Shown here: positions 35,704 through 47,756 of the stretch, piece after piece
How positions within the stretch are numbered: position 1 is the first letter of the stretch
How the letters are laid out: every line of letters starts with the position of its first letter
Origin: Eucommia ulmoides
Taxonomy: Eukaryota; Streptophyta; Magnoliopsida; Garryales; Eucommiaceae
Length of the DNA: 64,000 nt
Direction: 5' to 3'
Assembly: GCA_016647705.1 (NCBI GenBank)
Contig: CM028335.1
Coordinates: forward strand, 6,464,579 to 6,528,578
Translations under genes and position numbers: made by a program
Notes under the pieces: generated by a model
Told to the model about the DNA's origin: nothing
The model's input: only the letters and a program-made list of their open reading frames with translations
Database searches by the model: none

Positions 35704-36935
35704 TGATATCAAGAGTCAATGTTTCATGGCCCTATTCCTATTAAAATATTTGAAACCCTAACCTTAGCCCTAACAAGCCTTCTGCCGTGTCATTTTTCCC
35801 GTTACATTTGTTGACTGTTACGATCTCACCACTGCTCCAAAAACATTTATCATTACATCAATACTGTCGTCTCAAAGAGACAATCATAATGCCATCAACA
35901 TCACCACCAACGGAGCTTTAACGTGCTCATACACGCCATCAAACGCTAGCAACAACATCACCATTAAACGTCGTCGTTTTTTTAGCTCTACCTGAACAAC
36001 CAGGGCTTCACAACCATCACCGACCATACCATCAAAACCGTCTCAACAAGACTAATCCAACGCAAGAAACAAAAGCCCAATCCGATTACTCACGCGTTCT
36101 TGAACTGTCGTTGCCTAGATCCATGCGTTGACAAGCTTCCTTGTCATGTAATTGCCAAGTCAACGTCCCTCTAGTGCCCACGTCAGTGCAACTCATCCCT
36201 AGTTCACCACCAACATCAGTGAACACGCAAGTACCACGTCAGCGTCACATCACTTCCACGTCAGTGTTGACTTCTGCCATGTCATTGCCAGGTCAGCGTT
36301 GACTTATTGCCATGTTATCGACATATCAGCATTGGTCTACTATCACATCAATGTCACGTCAACATTGAGTTTTCCACGTCATCGTTAACTCTACCATGTT
36401 AGCATTGACTCTTGCCACCTTGTTGACCCTTGCCACGTCATTGGTTCAATAAGTTTTTTGTCTGTTCACCCATTTTTTGACCGATTCTTGAAGATCTAAT
36501 ACTGGTTCTTGGCTAATTTTATCATTCCATATCCATCTGTGGCGTTCTTTTCATCAAATTCAGATAATACAATATAGTTCCCTTATATTGTTGATTTGGT
36601 TCATTACGGAGATTTGATTGATTCAAGGCTTCATCAATCGGTTCTTCATAGCTACAGATTGGTTCATGAATAATTTCAGGGCTCTGAATCCATCTGTGAC
36701 CTCGATTTCTCTAGATTTATACTATATGGTATACTTTATTGTATATTGTTGATCCGGTTTAACAACAATGTTTGGGGGTTACACTTCTTAGATCATTCTC
36801 AATGCTAAAGAGGTTTGGATCCTACCTCTACTACTGTTACCATTTCTATTATAGATATAGCTTTGTTTTTTCCACCAAATTTTCTCCAAGAATGATACAA
36901 AATTTTCCTCTGTACTTTCACTTTTTACAGATAAT
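35704..36935 (+). other. copia-3 leader with ACGT/TTGAC motif array
   Basis: A primer-like site lies at 35704. The array of CACGTCAGTGTTGACT-type words spans about 36175-36440. No gag-like translation is seen before the protease remnant. Confidence 0.65.
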
Positions 36936-36941
36936 TCTTCT

Positions 36942-38283
36942 TGGTTATTTCATTCTGTCTGTTGTAATCTTATGACCTATTATAATCTTATGATTTCTAA
37001 TCCCAACATCTTCTCATTCAAACTATCCTCTATGAATACCCCTAGTACTTATACCGCTAATGGTTCTCAAATGTGTGTTACTCATACCGGTTATATTTCT
37101 ACTTCACATCTTTCTATTCCTAACCTGTATTTGATTCCGAGACTCACCTTAAATCTCTTATCTATTGGGCAACTCTGTAAATTGGGATTTGAAGTCATAT
37201 TTTATAATAGTGGTTGTCGTGTGTAGGATCATTGAATAAGAGAAACCCTTGAGACTGGTCATAACGTTGGACATCTATTTGAACTCAGTAGTTTACACAT
37301 TCCACCTCAAACCCTACCACCACCATCTCATGTTCCTTCATCAACCTGTGCAACCTCACCACCACTACCACTGCCATCCTCATCATCATCATTCTTATCT
37401 CCACCGCCATCATTGTCGCTATCACCATCCTATATTTGGCATTCTCAGTTAGGTCACGCTTAATCTAGCTGACTCAAATCGCTTATCTCTAGCGGTTAGT
37501 TAGGTTCAATTCAGCATGAGTCCTTTAACTGTATTCATTATTAACTTGCAAAACAACCAACCATACCTTTCAATGATAGTTAGTCTATTTTTCTTACATC
37601 CTTTGATCTAGTCCATTATGATACTTGGGAGCCTTTTCTTCATGCCACAATGAGTGATTCTCGTTATTTTATTATCTTTGTACTCTCGATATACATAGTT
37701 ATTTCTTACAAAAAATTGATTCAAATTATTCCAAATATATTCAGAGTTTTCTTCTACGGTTCGAACCTAATTTTCTAGAAATATCAAAGTTTTTCACTTA
37801 AATAATACAATGGAATACAACATGCTCTCCTACCGCTTGTGTCTTGGCATATCCCAACAAAACTGATGAGCCGAACGCAAATATAGACACATTCTTGACA
37901 CAATTCATGCTCTCCTCATTTTTTCCTTCTATCCTGAGTGCTTTTAGGGTGAGATTTCCCTAACCACAGTATATGCCATAAACTGTGTTCCCTCCGCAAC
38001 AATTCAACATCAGTCTCCATTTGAGTGTCTTTTTGGTAAACCCCTCGATCACTCTGAATTCAAAATTTTTGGTTGCGCTTGTTTTGTTCTTATTAAACCA
38101 CATGAACATAACAAGTTGGAACCAATGGCCCATCTATGTTATTTTCTAGGATACAACATTGAACATAAAGGATATCGATGTTGGGATCCTATCTCCAAAA
38201 CTCTTCGTGTCTCTCATCATATCATTTTTTTGGGAACATCACATGGTTTCTTCCTTACGGTCTTTTGATATATCAACCCTTAC
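36942..38283 (+). pseudogene. copia-3 pol pseudogene, 5' part (protease, integrase)
   Basis: The protease site reads W-L-F-H-S-V-C-C-N-L-M-T (36942-36977), so the catalytic Asp is replaced by His. The following segment (STYTANGSQMCVTHTGYIST, about 37041) is clearly the same protein as in copia-2. Degraded W-H-S-Q-L-G-H and integrase core blocks follow, with E-R-K-Y-R-H-I-L-D-T at about 37875 and V-F-G-C-A-C-F-V-L-like at about 38070. Many stops are present. The solo LTR at 38284 splits the gene. Confidence 0.8.
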
Positions 38284-40597
38284 TGTCACGACCCGTCCCG
38301 GACACCTGTCATCCTAGGACCGGCGTGACGACAATATGACATCACCTATTTCATTTATAACTTCTTATACATTACAAAATTCCATAAATGTTCTATACAA
38401 TTTCAATAATTTACAACATAAACATAATCTTTCACTTTCTTATTGTTCCTCTCTGACAACTCAACTCAAAATATTCCCAGATGACTCCACTTAATGCCAG
38501 TAGGGGACCGTCTCCTAAAAAATTCACCTGTGAGTGTACTGCCTTCTTAGTAAAAACTATTTTTTTTAACATAACAACAATACATTTTAAATAATACAAC
38601 ATTTAAATGGATCAAGCGTAAATATATAAACATCACACAAAGTTGGTAAAATCTTCTGTATTAAATAAGACCAATCACCATGATCAGAAATAAATCACCC
38701 AATATATATATAAAACACCACAACTCAACCCCACATCTCAATCCCATACCCACCGGTTAAGCCATAGTGATCATTTTAACCTCATGATCGGGAGTTGCAA
38801 CGGTACCATAACCATCCGTAGGATATGCCTTCCTAGCGGACCTAACTGCGCAGATCACCGCCAACCGGACGTCTCCGGAGGCCAATAATATAAATCACCA
38901 CATAATAAGTATCCATCATAAATCACCACCTGCTGGACCACCCTCCGGATAGGACATCATAAAATATGGCATAGTCAATTCAATATTATCATCACACAAT
39001 CACAAATAATTATCCGTCTGCCGGACCACCCTCCGGACAGACCATAATATAAATCATCACCTCAATAATATCGACAAAATCACCATTTCATCAATACCGT
39101 CAAAATCACCCTTGTCTACCTCTTTTTAATAAAATCCACTTTTAATTTAAAAATCATGTTTTTTCCACCTTTTTATTAAAACCACCAAATCCAATAGATT
39201 ATTTATAAAGTCTTTCTTTTTAAACCCACATATTTCAATGGAAATCCATTTTACCAACTTACCCATAACTGGTTTGATCCATATAATTTATAAAATTCAC
39301 ACAGTTAAATAAACACATATCTCATCATATTTATATGAAAATAGTTTGGCATGAAGGACAGTACACTCACCTGATATCCGCTTTCGTAAACTTTAACTGA
39401 CTATCCCCTATCCGAACTCCGGTGCCTGTGAACCTAACGGTGACAGGGCCTAAATTAATATTTTTGTATAAAACAAACTAATCACGCCATGAAATCCTAA
39501 TTTCCTTAATTTCCTATTTCCCTTCTTTTATTACGAAAAATAACTATTCAACTAGTATCGTTTAGTTACGGTTTACTATTTATAAACTCTGTTCTTATAA
39601 ACAATCTCAGGATTTATTATTTTCATATTATTACTCTAAGGTTAGAAAACTAAATTTAGAATTCACAAAATAAATTAGAAAGGTTACCCGTTCCGAATCG
39701 ATCGTGGATTTCCCTAAAATTCCATGTATTTCTGATTCTGCTTCCCACCGCCTAAGCGACATCCCACCGCCTAGGTGAACGAGTGACTGCTTCTCCCTTA
39801 CTCTCAACTGCACACTGCAGTTTCACCGCCTGAGCGAAAATCCACCGCTTAGGCGACCGAGCTCCTTTACAGTTCTGAGTTACACACTGACGACCTGCCG
39901 CCTAGGCAAAAAACTTCCGCTTAGGTGAACTTTCTCTCATTCTGACACTGATCTTCCGCCGCCTAGGCGAACTTTCCACCGCCTAAGCGGATGCTCCTCC
40001 TCCTTTCTACTCTGTTTGAGATCTCAGTCACCTCTCTCCCTCTCTTCTCACCATCGACATCACACCCACACAAAACAACACACCCAAACCTCTTATCCAC
40101 ACTTCCACAGCATATACAACACACACAAACCCAGACAATCGTCGACCACCGGACACTCACCAATGAACCCACCTTCACTTCTCTCTCTTCTCTGTTTTCC
40201 AACGACACACACACACACACATACTGCTCCCCCACATACATACACAACAATACACATACGACACACTTGTCGATGGACGAGAGTAGAACACGTACATACC
40301 ACACACGGTCGAAAAATGGAACAGCACGCACACATACATAGCCGCACCACCGACTAACCAGACCAGCACCAAATCCTTCTCTCTCTCTCTTTGTTTTTCT
40401 ACTTTGGTTTCCTGTTAGTCAACCCATGACGACTTATAAACCACCGCCGGCGAACCCCACACGATCGGCGATAAAAATCTCTCCCGCGGTCCTCCCTTTC
40501 TCTTTCTTCTTCCTCTTCCTCTATCTTTTTCCCGATTTCTCTCACAGTTTCTCGATCTTTCTCTCTGGTTTGCATGTGTAGGAGTATATATATATAG

Positions 40598-40636
<39 letters not shown>

Positions 40637-40833
40637 TAATTACATAAATCTCCCTTTTTTATTTTGTTAAAATAATAATTAGACCCAATTCTAATTTTAA
40701 GATTTTTAACAATTACGAATTAACCCCTAAAATCTTAATTCACATAATTAATATCGTAATCTACCCCGATATTTTCAAAAATATTTTAAAACGCTACTTA
40801 AATTATTCGTATATGAAAAGTCGAGGTCTTACA
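38284..40833 (-). mobile_element. Solo LTR of the large-LTR gypsy-type family, reverse oriented, in copia-3
   Basis: On the plus strand it starts TGTCACGACCCGTCCCGGAC, the inverted end of the LTRs at 6009 and 12726, and it ends GAGGTCTTACA, inverse of their start. A perfect 5-bp duplication CTTAC flanks it (38279-38283 and 40834-40838). There is no interior, so it is a recombined solo LTR of 2550 bp. It shares conserved blocks with the other LTRs but differs in a CCGCCTAGGCG-rich array (39745-39990) and in CCGGA...TCCGGA motifs (38870-39055), so it is another subfamily. Confidence 0.9.
39745..39990 (-). repeat. Array of about eight CCGCCTAGGCG-type palindromic motifs
   Basis: The words CACCGCCTAAGCGAC, CACCGCCTAGGTGAAC, CACCGCCTGAGCGAA, CACCGCTTAGGCGAC, TGCCGCCTAGGCAAA, TTCCGCTTAGGTGAA, CGCCGCCTAGGCGAA and CACCGCCTAAGCGG occur in about 250 bp, spaced irregularly. 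The core CCGCCTAGGCGG is a perfect palindrome. The two LTRs of the element in copia-1 have no such array. Confidence 0.85.
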
Positions 40834-40904
40834 CTTACTAACTCCAAATTCTTTTCTGATTCATCTATTGAGTTATTTCTTGATGATGCATTTTCAGGTA
40901 TTAT

Positions 40905-41454
40905 TAGGGATGGTCATGGGCCGGGCCGGGCTTAGACTAGTGTATTACAAAAAATTGTTAGGCCCTAGCCCGGCCCACCCCAGTGATCGGGCCTTAATTC
41001 TATACCCAAGCTCGGGCCTCTAAGAAAAATTTAAGCCCAAAGCCCGGCCCACGGGCCCCCGGCCCTATTTTTTTTTTTTAAATTTAAAAAATAAATACAA
41101 AAAATTCAACACCAAACCAATAAGAAATATTAAAATTACAATTTCTAAAGGTAAACCAATATTCCAAACAAACCAAACCAACAAGAAATATTAAAATTAG
41201 AATTTCTAAAGGAAACTAATATTCCAAATATTAGGGTTGTATTGTAATGTGTATATATATATATTTTAAATATCCTTCGGGTCGGCCCGGCCCTAAAATT
41301 TTTGGGTCTTACCCAAGCCCGACCCTAATTTTGATCAGGCCCTAATACCTAGGCCCAGGCCCGGCCCGTGGGCTCAAACCCTAAGCCCAAGCCCTAAAAA
41401 AATAGGGCCGGGCCGTTCGGGCTGGGCGGGCCCCCAGGTCCATGACCATCTCTA
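40905..41454. mobile_element. hAT-like MITE in copia-3 (550 bp)
   Basis: The terminal inverted repeats TAGGGATGGTCATGG (40905-40919) and CCATGACCATCTCTA (41440-41454) match at 14 of 15 positions. A perfect 8-bp duplication GGTATTAT flanks the element (40897-40904 and 41455-41462), the hAT signature. GC-rich GGGCCGGGCCGGGC-type subterminal words occur at both ends, with an AT-rich non-coding centre. The minus-strand open frame over its right end is not a gene. Confidence 0.92.
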
Positions 41455-41462
41455 GGTATTAT

Positions 41463-43281
41463 TGAGCCCACTCCAGTACCACTAGTTGAGCCTAGTCTTG
41501 CACTTTCTGCTGAGTCCACTCCAGCATCATTAGTTGAACTTTCTCCAGAACCACAAGTTGAACCCACCCTATAACCACCAACTGATATTACCCCTCCAAC
41601 TTTATCGACCATGCATGTGACTTCTCCTATGACTGATGATTCTGTATCAACTGCTTCTAAGACCAACCCACCAGATCACCGTCGCCGCTTTAACAGGGTA
41701 ACTCATGCTCCCCCTTATCTCACTGATTATCATTGTTTTTCTACAATACTTAATCTGCATGAGTCTCAATCCTATAAAGAGGCTAGTACTAATCCTCTTT
41801 GGTAGAAAATAATGGACGAAGAATTTCAAGCCCTAGCCAAAACCCACACCTGGGATCTTGTTGACCTTTTCCCTGGGAAAACTCTTATTGGATGTAAGTA
41901 GGTGTTTAAGATCAAAACATTTTCTGATGGTTCCATTGAACACTATAAAGCTTGACTTGTTGCCAAGGAATTTGCTCAGAAATATGACATTAACCATGAA
42001 GAGACATTTGATTCAGTGGTGAGGTTCACATTTGTCTGTACTCTTCTTACCAGTGCTGCTATTTGAAAATGGTCTCTCTTTCAGATGGATATGAAAAATG
42101 CATTTCTCAATAGCGATCTTCTTGAGAAAGTTTACATGCATACCCCTCTTAACCTAACTGCTCCTCGACATAAATTTTGTTGCCTTCGTTGTTCCTTATA
42201 TGATTTGAAACAAGCTTCACATGCCTGGTTCGCAAAATTCACTGCCATTCATCAGTTTGCGTTCACATCTAGTGCTCATGATTGGGCCTTGTTTATTCTC
42301 CACACTGACAATGGAATTATCCATTTTTATTATACGTGAATGACATGATTATTAATAGGGATGATTTACGTGGTATTTCTAAACTCAAAAAATTTCTCAG
42401 AGGACAATTCGAGATGAAAGATCTTGGCGTACTTACCTATTTTCTTAGCCTTGAAGTCTCATCCGGTTCAAATGGATATTTTTTTTTATCTCAGGCCAAA
42501 TATGTCTCTGACCTCCTGTCCAGGCTAGCATTACTGACTTCAGTACTGCCACTACTCCTCTGGAGCTGAATATCAGACTTACTCCACTAGATAGTTCACC
42601 TCTTCCAGATGTCACTTTATATCACCAACTAATTGAAAGTCTGGTATACTTTACTATCACTCATCCTGACATTGCCTATGTCATCCATCAAGTTAGCAGT
42701 TCTTATTTGCTTGTCGGACATCTCATTACTCGGTCGTTTTTCATATCCTTCGGTATGTTAAGGTTATCTTATGTCACAGACTTCATTTCTCAGCCTAGTC
42801 CGCTCCCATTTTACAGGTTTATTCTCAGCCCAGTCCGCTCTCACCGACAGATGTTCAACCACTGGCTATTGTTTCTTCTTGAGCAACTCTCTTATTTCCT
42901 GGCGCAGTAAGAAATAAACTGTGGTTGCTCGCTCCAACACTGAAGCTGAATACCGTGCTATCATTGATACAACACAAGAACTACTTTGGGTTTGCTGGCT
43001 TCTTGCTGACATGAAAGTCTCTTCTCTTACTGGCACTATTTTACATTATGACAATAGGAGTGCTATTCAGATCGCCCACAATGATATTTTTCACAAGCAT
43101 ACGAAATACATTGAGACTAATTGTCACTTCATCTGTCACCACATTCTTTAGAATATTGTTCATCTATAATCCATTAGTTCAACCGATCAGACAACAATTT
43201 TTTTTTACCAAGACTCATCCACCCAGATGTTTTCATACTTTAGTTTCCAAACTCAAGTTTATGTCTCATTTACCACCTTGA
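41463..43281 (+). pseudogene. copia-3 pol pseudogene, 3' part (RT, RNase H)
   Basis: The RT palm FQMDMKNAFLNSDLLEKVYM lies at about 42079-42140. The YxDD region is broken (a TGA at about 42337, then N-D-M). R-G-Q-F-E-M-K-D-L-G-V and A-K-Y-V-S-D-L blocks follow. RNase H appears as NTEAEYRAIIDTTQELLWVC (about 42933). The protein ends S-H-L-P-P with a stop at 43279-43281. Several stops and frameshifts disable it. Confidence 0.83.
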
Positions 43282-43294
43282 GTTTGATAAAAGA

Positions 43295-43463
43295 TGTTAA
43301 TATATGTATATGAGCTTGGCCCATTAGGTTAAAACCCTAACCCTAGGGTTTTTCTAATCTCCTATAAATATACCCATTGTAAATCTTTTGTATTGTACTT
43401 TTCCTGAATAACAATATATCGTTCCATATTCTCCCAACATTTCATCTTTCAATTATCTTAACA
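43295..43463 (+). repeat. copia-3 3' LTR (169 bp)
   Basis: It pairs with 35535-35703 and ends TTATCTTAACA at 43463. Confidence 0.92.
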
Positions 43464-45242
43464 GTATTGAAACTGTATTGCCTCTGGATTTAACTAAGGG
43501 ATTGGAACAAGTGAGTGCAATGAACCTCACATTAGATAGGGGGCGTAATTTTTCTTAATGTTGATTTAGGGGAGAATCTCTCAAATCATGAAGATGTTTG
43601 CTACGGCTTGGAAGAGGGTGATAACATTGCGGAGTCCTTTTGTCAATGCAATTAGCATGAACCAATTGCTAAAAGTGGCATAGATTTTTCGAGTCCATAA
43701 TGGTCATTCACAAGTGATATGGATGGTAGCTGTGACTCAACCAAGGATGAAATTGATTAGATTTTCTCCAAAATCAATAGTAATCATTGTTTGTGATTTA
43801 AAAAGAAATTAGTCTCATGACCTAAAAGGATAGGGAAAAAGAACTCATTGGCACTTTGAGTGTATTAAGAAAAATATTTTAACTGTGGTAAAGAGAGTCT
43901 TTCTTTTTTTAAGAAAGAATTGAGTCCTTGGTAAGTAATATTAGGTCTAATTTGGGGGGAGTTTTTTTTTTTTTTTCCCTATTAAGAAATAAGGGATATA
44001 GTTGGTGTGATTGGATTCTTGGGGAGTTCTTGTTTGTTTTTTGACATTGTTGGAATGAGTTGATCTTTGGCTATTAAGGTGAGCCATAGTGGGTTTAAAG
44101 AAGATGTTACTAGGGTGTTGGTATAAGCCTCATCATTTTCTCTAAGGCAGTCATTGTGCTTGGAAGTCTAGAAGGTTCTTGAAAAGTTGTTTTATTTTAG
44201 AAGGAGAGTTATGGAGGATTTTTTTTGTGTTTTTTGTTTTTAAGCCATTACTTATTCTATGACCAAAACAACTGACCAAAACCCTAAACTGGTTTACTAA
44301 CCTTCCCAGATGGGCTTAGAACTGATTTCCTAAACAAAACGGTTAGCCAACTTCCCATATTGGTCGACTTAGGCCCTCAGTTTATTCAAAGGGGAAATAC
44401 AAACTAAACCGGTCAATTAATATTCTTATTTCGGTCGACTATCTCCTCTAAAATAGCCCTAGTTCTAAACTCGGACTATACCGGTCTACCGAACTGATCT
44501 TCATGTTTAATTGACTTAACCAAGAGCTTTAACATTCTTAAACCGTGCTAAAACGGTCGACCGATTTTTGACCTCTTGGTCAATTGACTTTCTCAGGGGT
44601 CTGGATTGTTGAAAAATCAAGCTTCCTAATCGATCAACTATGAAACTCAGTCAACCTCTTCGTTCAGATAGGTTTTAAAATTCGTGTTTTGCTTAATAAT
44701 TTAAATTTGATTTCACTTCTAATCATTCCAAAATGTTCTCCATTTTTTCTAAATATATTTTCGAGTATATTGGTGCATTTGTTTACAAAGATTAAACATA
44801 TTTCACTTCTAATCATTCCAAAATGTTCTCCATTTTTTCTAAATATATTTTCGAGTATATTGGTGCATTTGTTTACAAAGATTAAACATATTCTTTTATT
44901 ATTATTTAAATGGATTTTAAAAAATGGCCTTTAACTTAAATATTTCTGGTTTTCTTCCATCAAATAACACTTGATTAAGCTGATTGGTTGATCTAATATG
45001 ATTAGGAAGAATTATGGAATTTTTTTTATCATCCATTAAGAGTATACACTTCTTTGCAACACTTTGATCGTATATTTGAATTGTGAGGGTTGGTGTATGT
45101 ATTGTAAGCCTTGAACATATATATATATATTTTCACTCTGTGAGATTGTAATGGTTTGATTTTACTTAGAAAGTAAGACCAAGGTTTTAGTGGATTAGAA
45201 ATCCCCGTGGGAGTTCGAAGGAGTAGACATGAATGTAAGTAG
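43464..45242. other. Spacer, no gene recognised; one 90-bp tandem repeat
   Basis: No open frame with recognisable homology was found. The stretch has scattered short frames, GGTC/GACC-containing words between about 44270 and 44650, and the 90-bp repeat listed separately. Confidence 0.5.
44711..44890 (+). repeat. Perfect 90-bp tandem duplication
   Basis: 44711-44800 and 44801-44890 (TTTCACTTCTAATCATTCC to ATTAAACATA) appear identical. Because the unit is a multiple of three, one frame runs through both copies, which explains the 81-codon open frame; there is no sign that it is a gene. Confidence 0.93.
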
Positions 45243-45251
45243 AAAAATATA

Positions 45252-45779
45252 AGGAAAATAATTGTTTTGCCCCTCAAAAATAGGATTGGTGTTTAAGTGA
45301 TCCCCACTATTTAATGTTGGATACATTTGGTCCTTCATTATTCAAATTGGGTTCAATTTGACCCAATTGATAATGATGTTAACCAATTTGGAGGGAAATA
45401 AGTCATGTGCTAAGCAAGTGACCTTAGACCTAGTGGTACATGCATCATTTTGGCATTTTCACCTTCCTCAACCCAATAACATCAACCCCCCCCCCCCCCC
45501 CAAAAAAAAAAAAAAAAAAAAAAAAAATCGAAGGCCACCACATCACCAACGACCACCACCACCACATCACTTAAATTTAAGGTCATTTCCTTCCTGCCTA
45601 GTGTAACGGAAAACATAGACAAAAAAAAGAGTTAGCTGTCAACGTGCGCAAGACATTCGGTAGACAGGTACGGTCAACTTCGGACGTTTGTATCTTTTTC
45701 ATATGATCTTCGATTTTGTCAACTTCGGACGTTTGTATCGTTTTTTCCTTTCTTTTCGGCAGTGAGTTTTCTTTAACTG

Positions 45780-45833
<54 letters not shown>

Positions 45834-47714
45834 TTTTTTTTTTTTTAATTTTTTTTTATTTTTTTTTTCTTCTTTTCTTAGTTTTTCTTTTTAAAACTCC
45901 TTTGAAATTTTAGGAACTCAAGGGCGAAAGAAAATCAAGAACATGTTCATGAACAGTTAAAATTCCTTCAATTAGGTTAGAATTTTGGTAAGTATTTTGG
46001 TTTCATGTTATATTGTATTTTTAATTTAATTTTGATTGTGTGTAAACAATTATGTGTGATGAATATTGCCATGACTTGATTTTATTGTGATTAGATTTAT
46101 TATCAAACCGTTCTTATAGAGATTTTGATTTAGATCCGATTATTCCTAGAACATTAGATCTAAATACAATAAAATCAAGTAATTACATATGGTCTAGATT
46201 TAATGGTCACACAATCGCATTCTTGGGGATTGATTATTGGTTTGAATGGTTTATACCTAAATTTTAATTCATCTTAAATTAGAGTAACATAGGAATTAAA
46301 TACCAAAGATAAATCATGCCAAAGAATAATCAATCTAATCTTTTTAAGTAGTTCCTGCTTGTAGTTAGCAACACTCGTTTGCACAAATCTGAATTAAAAA
46401 AATAAAATAAGAAAACAACATGAACCCCAAAATACGTAACCCATAATTCCTAACCTGGTTATCTAATTTCATTTGTTTCAAATTTCGCATTTTATTTTTC
46501 TTATATTAAAAACCCAAAACTCAAATCAAACTTCGTTATCGTTACAGGAAGAAAAATAATTGGAAATCGATAATTACAAAATTGATCTTTGTGATTCGAC
46601 ACCTTACTTGAACATCGCACAACATCAATAACGTGGTACTAATTAAGGGTATTATTTTTGAATGATCAACATCTCCGACACGACTCCTACCCTAATCTTC
46701 AAAAGCCAAGGACGACAGGTTCTAGGACAGAGTTCCAGTCATAGTGAGTCAGGAATCCAACGATCACCGGATGATTCAAGATCATCACCTGTGGAGCCTA
46801 CCCCCGGATTATCATCCTCCTATTATTCTTCATGTTCGATCTTTGAAATCATTGGCAACCATTTTTCTTGTTTGTTTTCCCTTGATTTCTCTTTATTCCT
46901 CACCACCCAAACAAATTGTTGGTTTGATGATTCATGTAACGACCCGATTTCCCAGAGCTGCCATTAAATTTCTCCCCTCGGAGAATTAACGCTAAAACCG
47001 TGCGACCAATATTTTATTCTATAAAATTTGATTTTTTTTTCAATGCGACGGCGACAAGTAATCAATAATTCGTTTTATAAAAATCTTTTAATTCACAATG
47101 CGGTGGCGATAATTATAATTATCGAATTTATAATTTATCAATTTATTAAATCGATTATCGAATTTATAATTTATCAATTTATTAAATCGATTTTACAACG
47201 GTGAATAATAAATACAACTATTACAATTTTAAATAGAAATTCAACTAAAATTCATGTATCCGTTTCTCTCTCATCGACCCTGCAATCAAAACTGTGGGGT
47301 TGTGAGCCAACACTCAATAAAACTCCAACTCCTTTAATATGTGCATTTAGTTGCTATAACAAATAAAACACATTGACATAATTTCCGCATACTAATAATT
47401 ATTTCATGAAAATTAACAGTTAAAATTCAACAATAAAAATAACACCAATCTCACAATAGAAAAATTTAATACATATATTAAAAAAGTTAGAAATTCTACC
47501 TAAAATCTGAAACCGAAATCCAACCGGAATATTTTTCTCGTTAAAAAGAACATTTGAAAATTTTAGTCGAAAATTATATTTCTCCCGTTAACTATTTCTT
47601 CTTCTGTTCTATTTTTTTTTTCTCGATTCTCTTTGTTCTCCCTTTTTAGGCTTAATTTTTGTTCTTCCCTGAGTCCCCACCATTTGCTCCTTTTCTCCTC
47701 CTTTTATTTTTTTT

Positions 47715-47756
<42 letters not shown>

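Larger units (their letters stand above)
35535..43463 (+). mobile_element. copia-3: Ty1/copia element with two nested insertions
   Basis: Equal-length LTRs at 35535-35703 and 43295-43463 (169 bp each, TGTTAATAT...TTAACA) bracket it. The flanking 5-mers are TTATT (35530-35534) and GTATT (43464-43468), 4 of 5 matching. A primer-site-like TGATATCAAGAG follows the first LTR. The LTR shares the GCTTGGCCCATTAGG and TCCTATAAATA blocks with copia-1 and copia-2, so it is a related subfamily. Without the solo LTR and the MITE it is about 4.8 kb. As in copia-2, the leader runs into protease without a recognisable gag. Confidence 0.9.

Noticed and set aside
37249..37452. His/Tyr-rich 67-codon open frame
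   Set aside because: It is a CAT/CAC-rich stretch between copia-3 protease and integrase, an alternative frame of the same variable linker seen in copia-2.
45358..45606. 82-codon open frame with poly-Pro and poly-Lys
   Set aside because: It is created by adjacent poly(C) and poly(A) runs inside the Mutator-like element.
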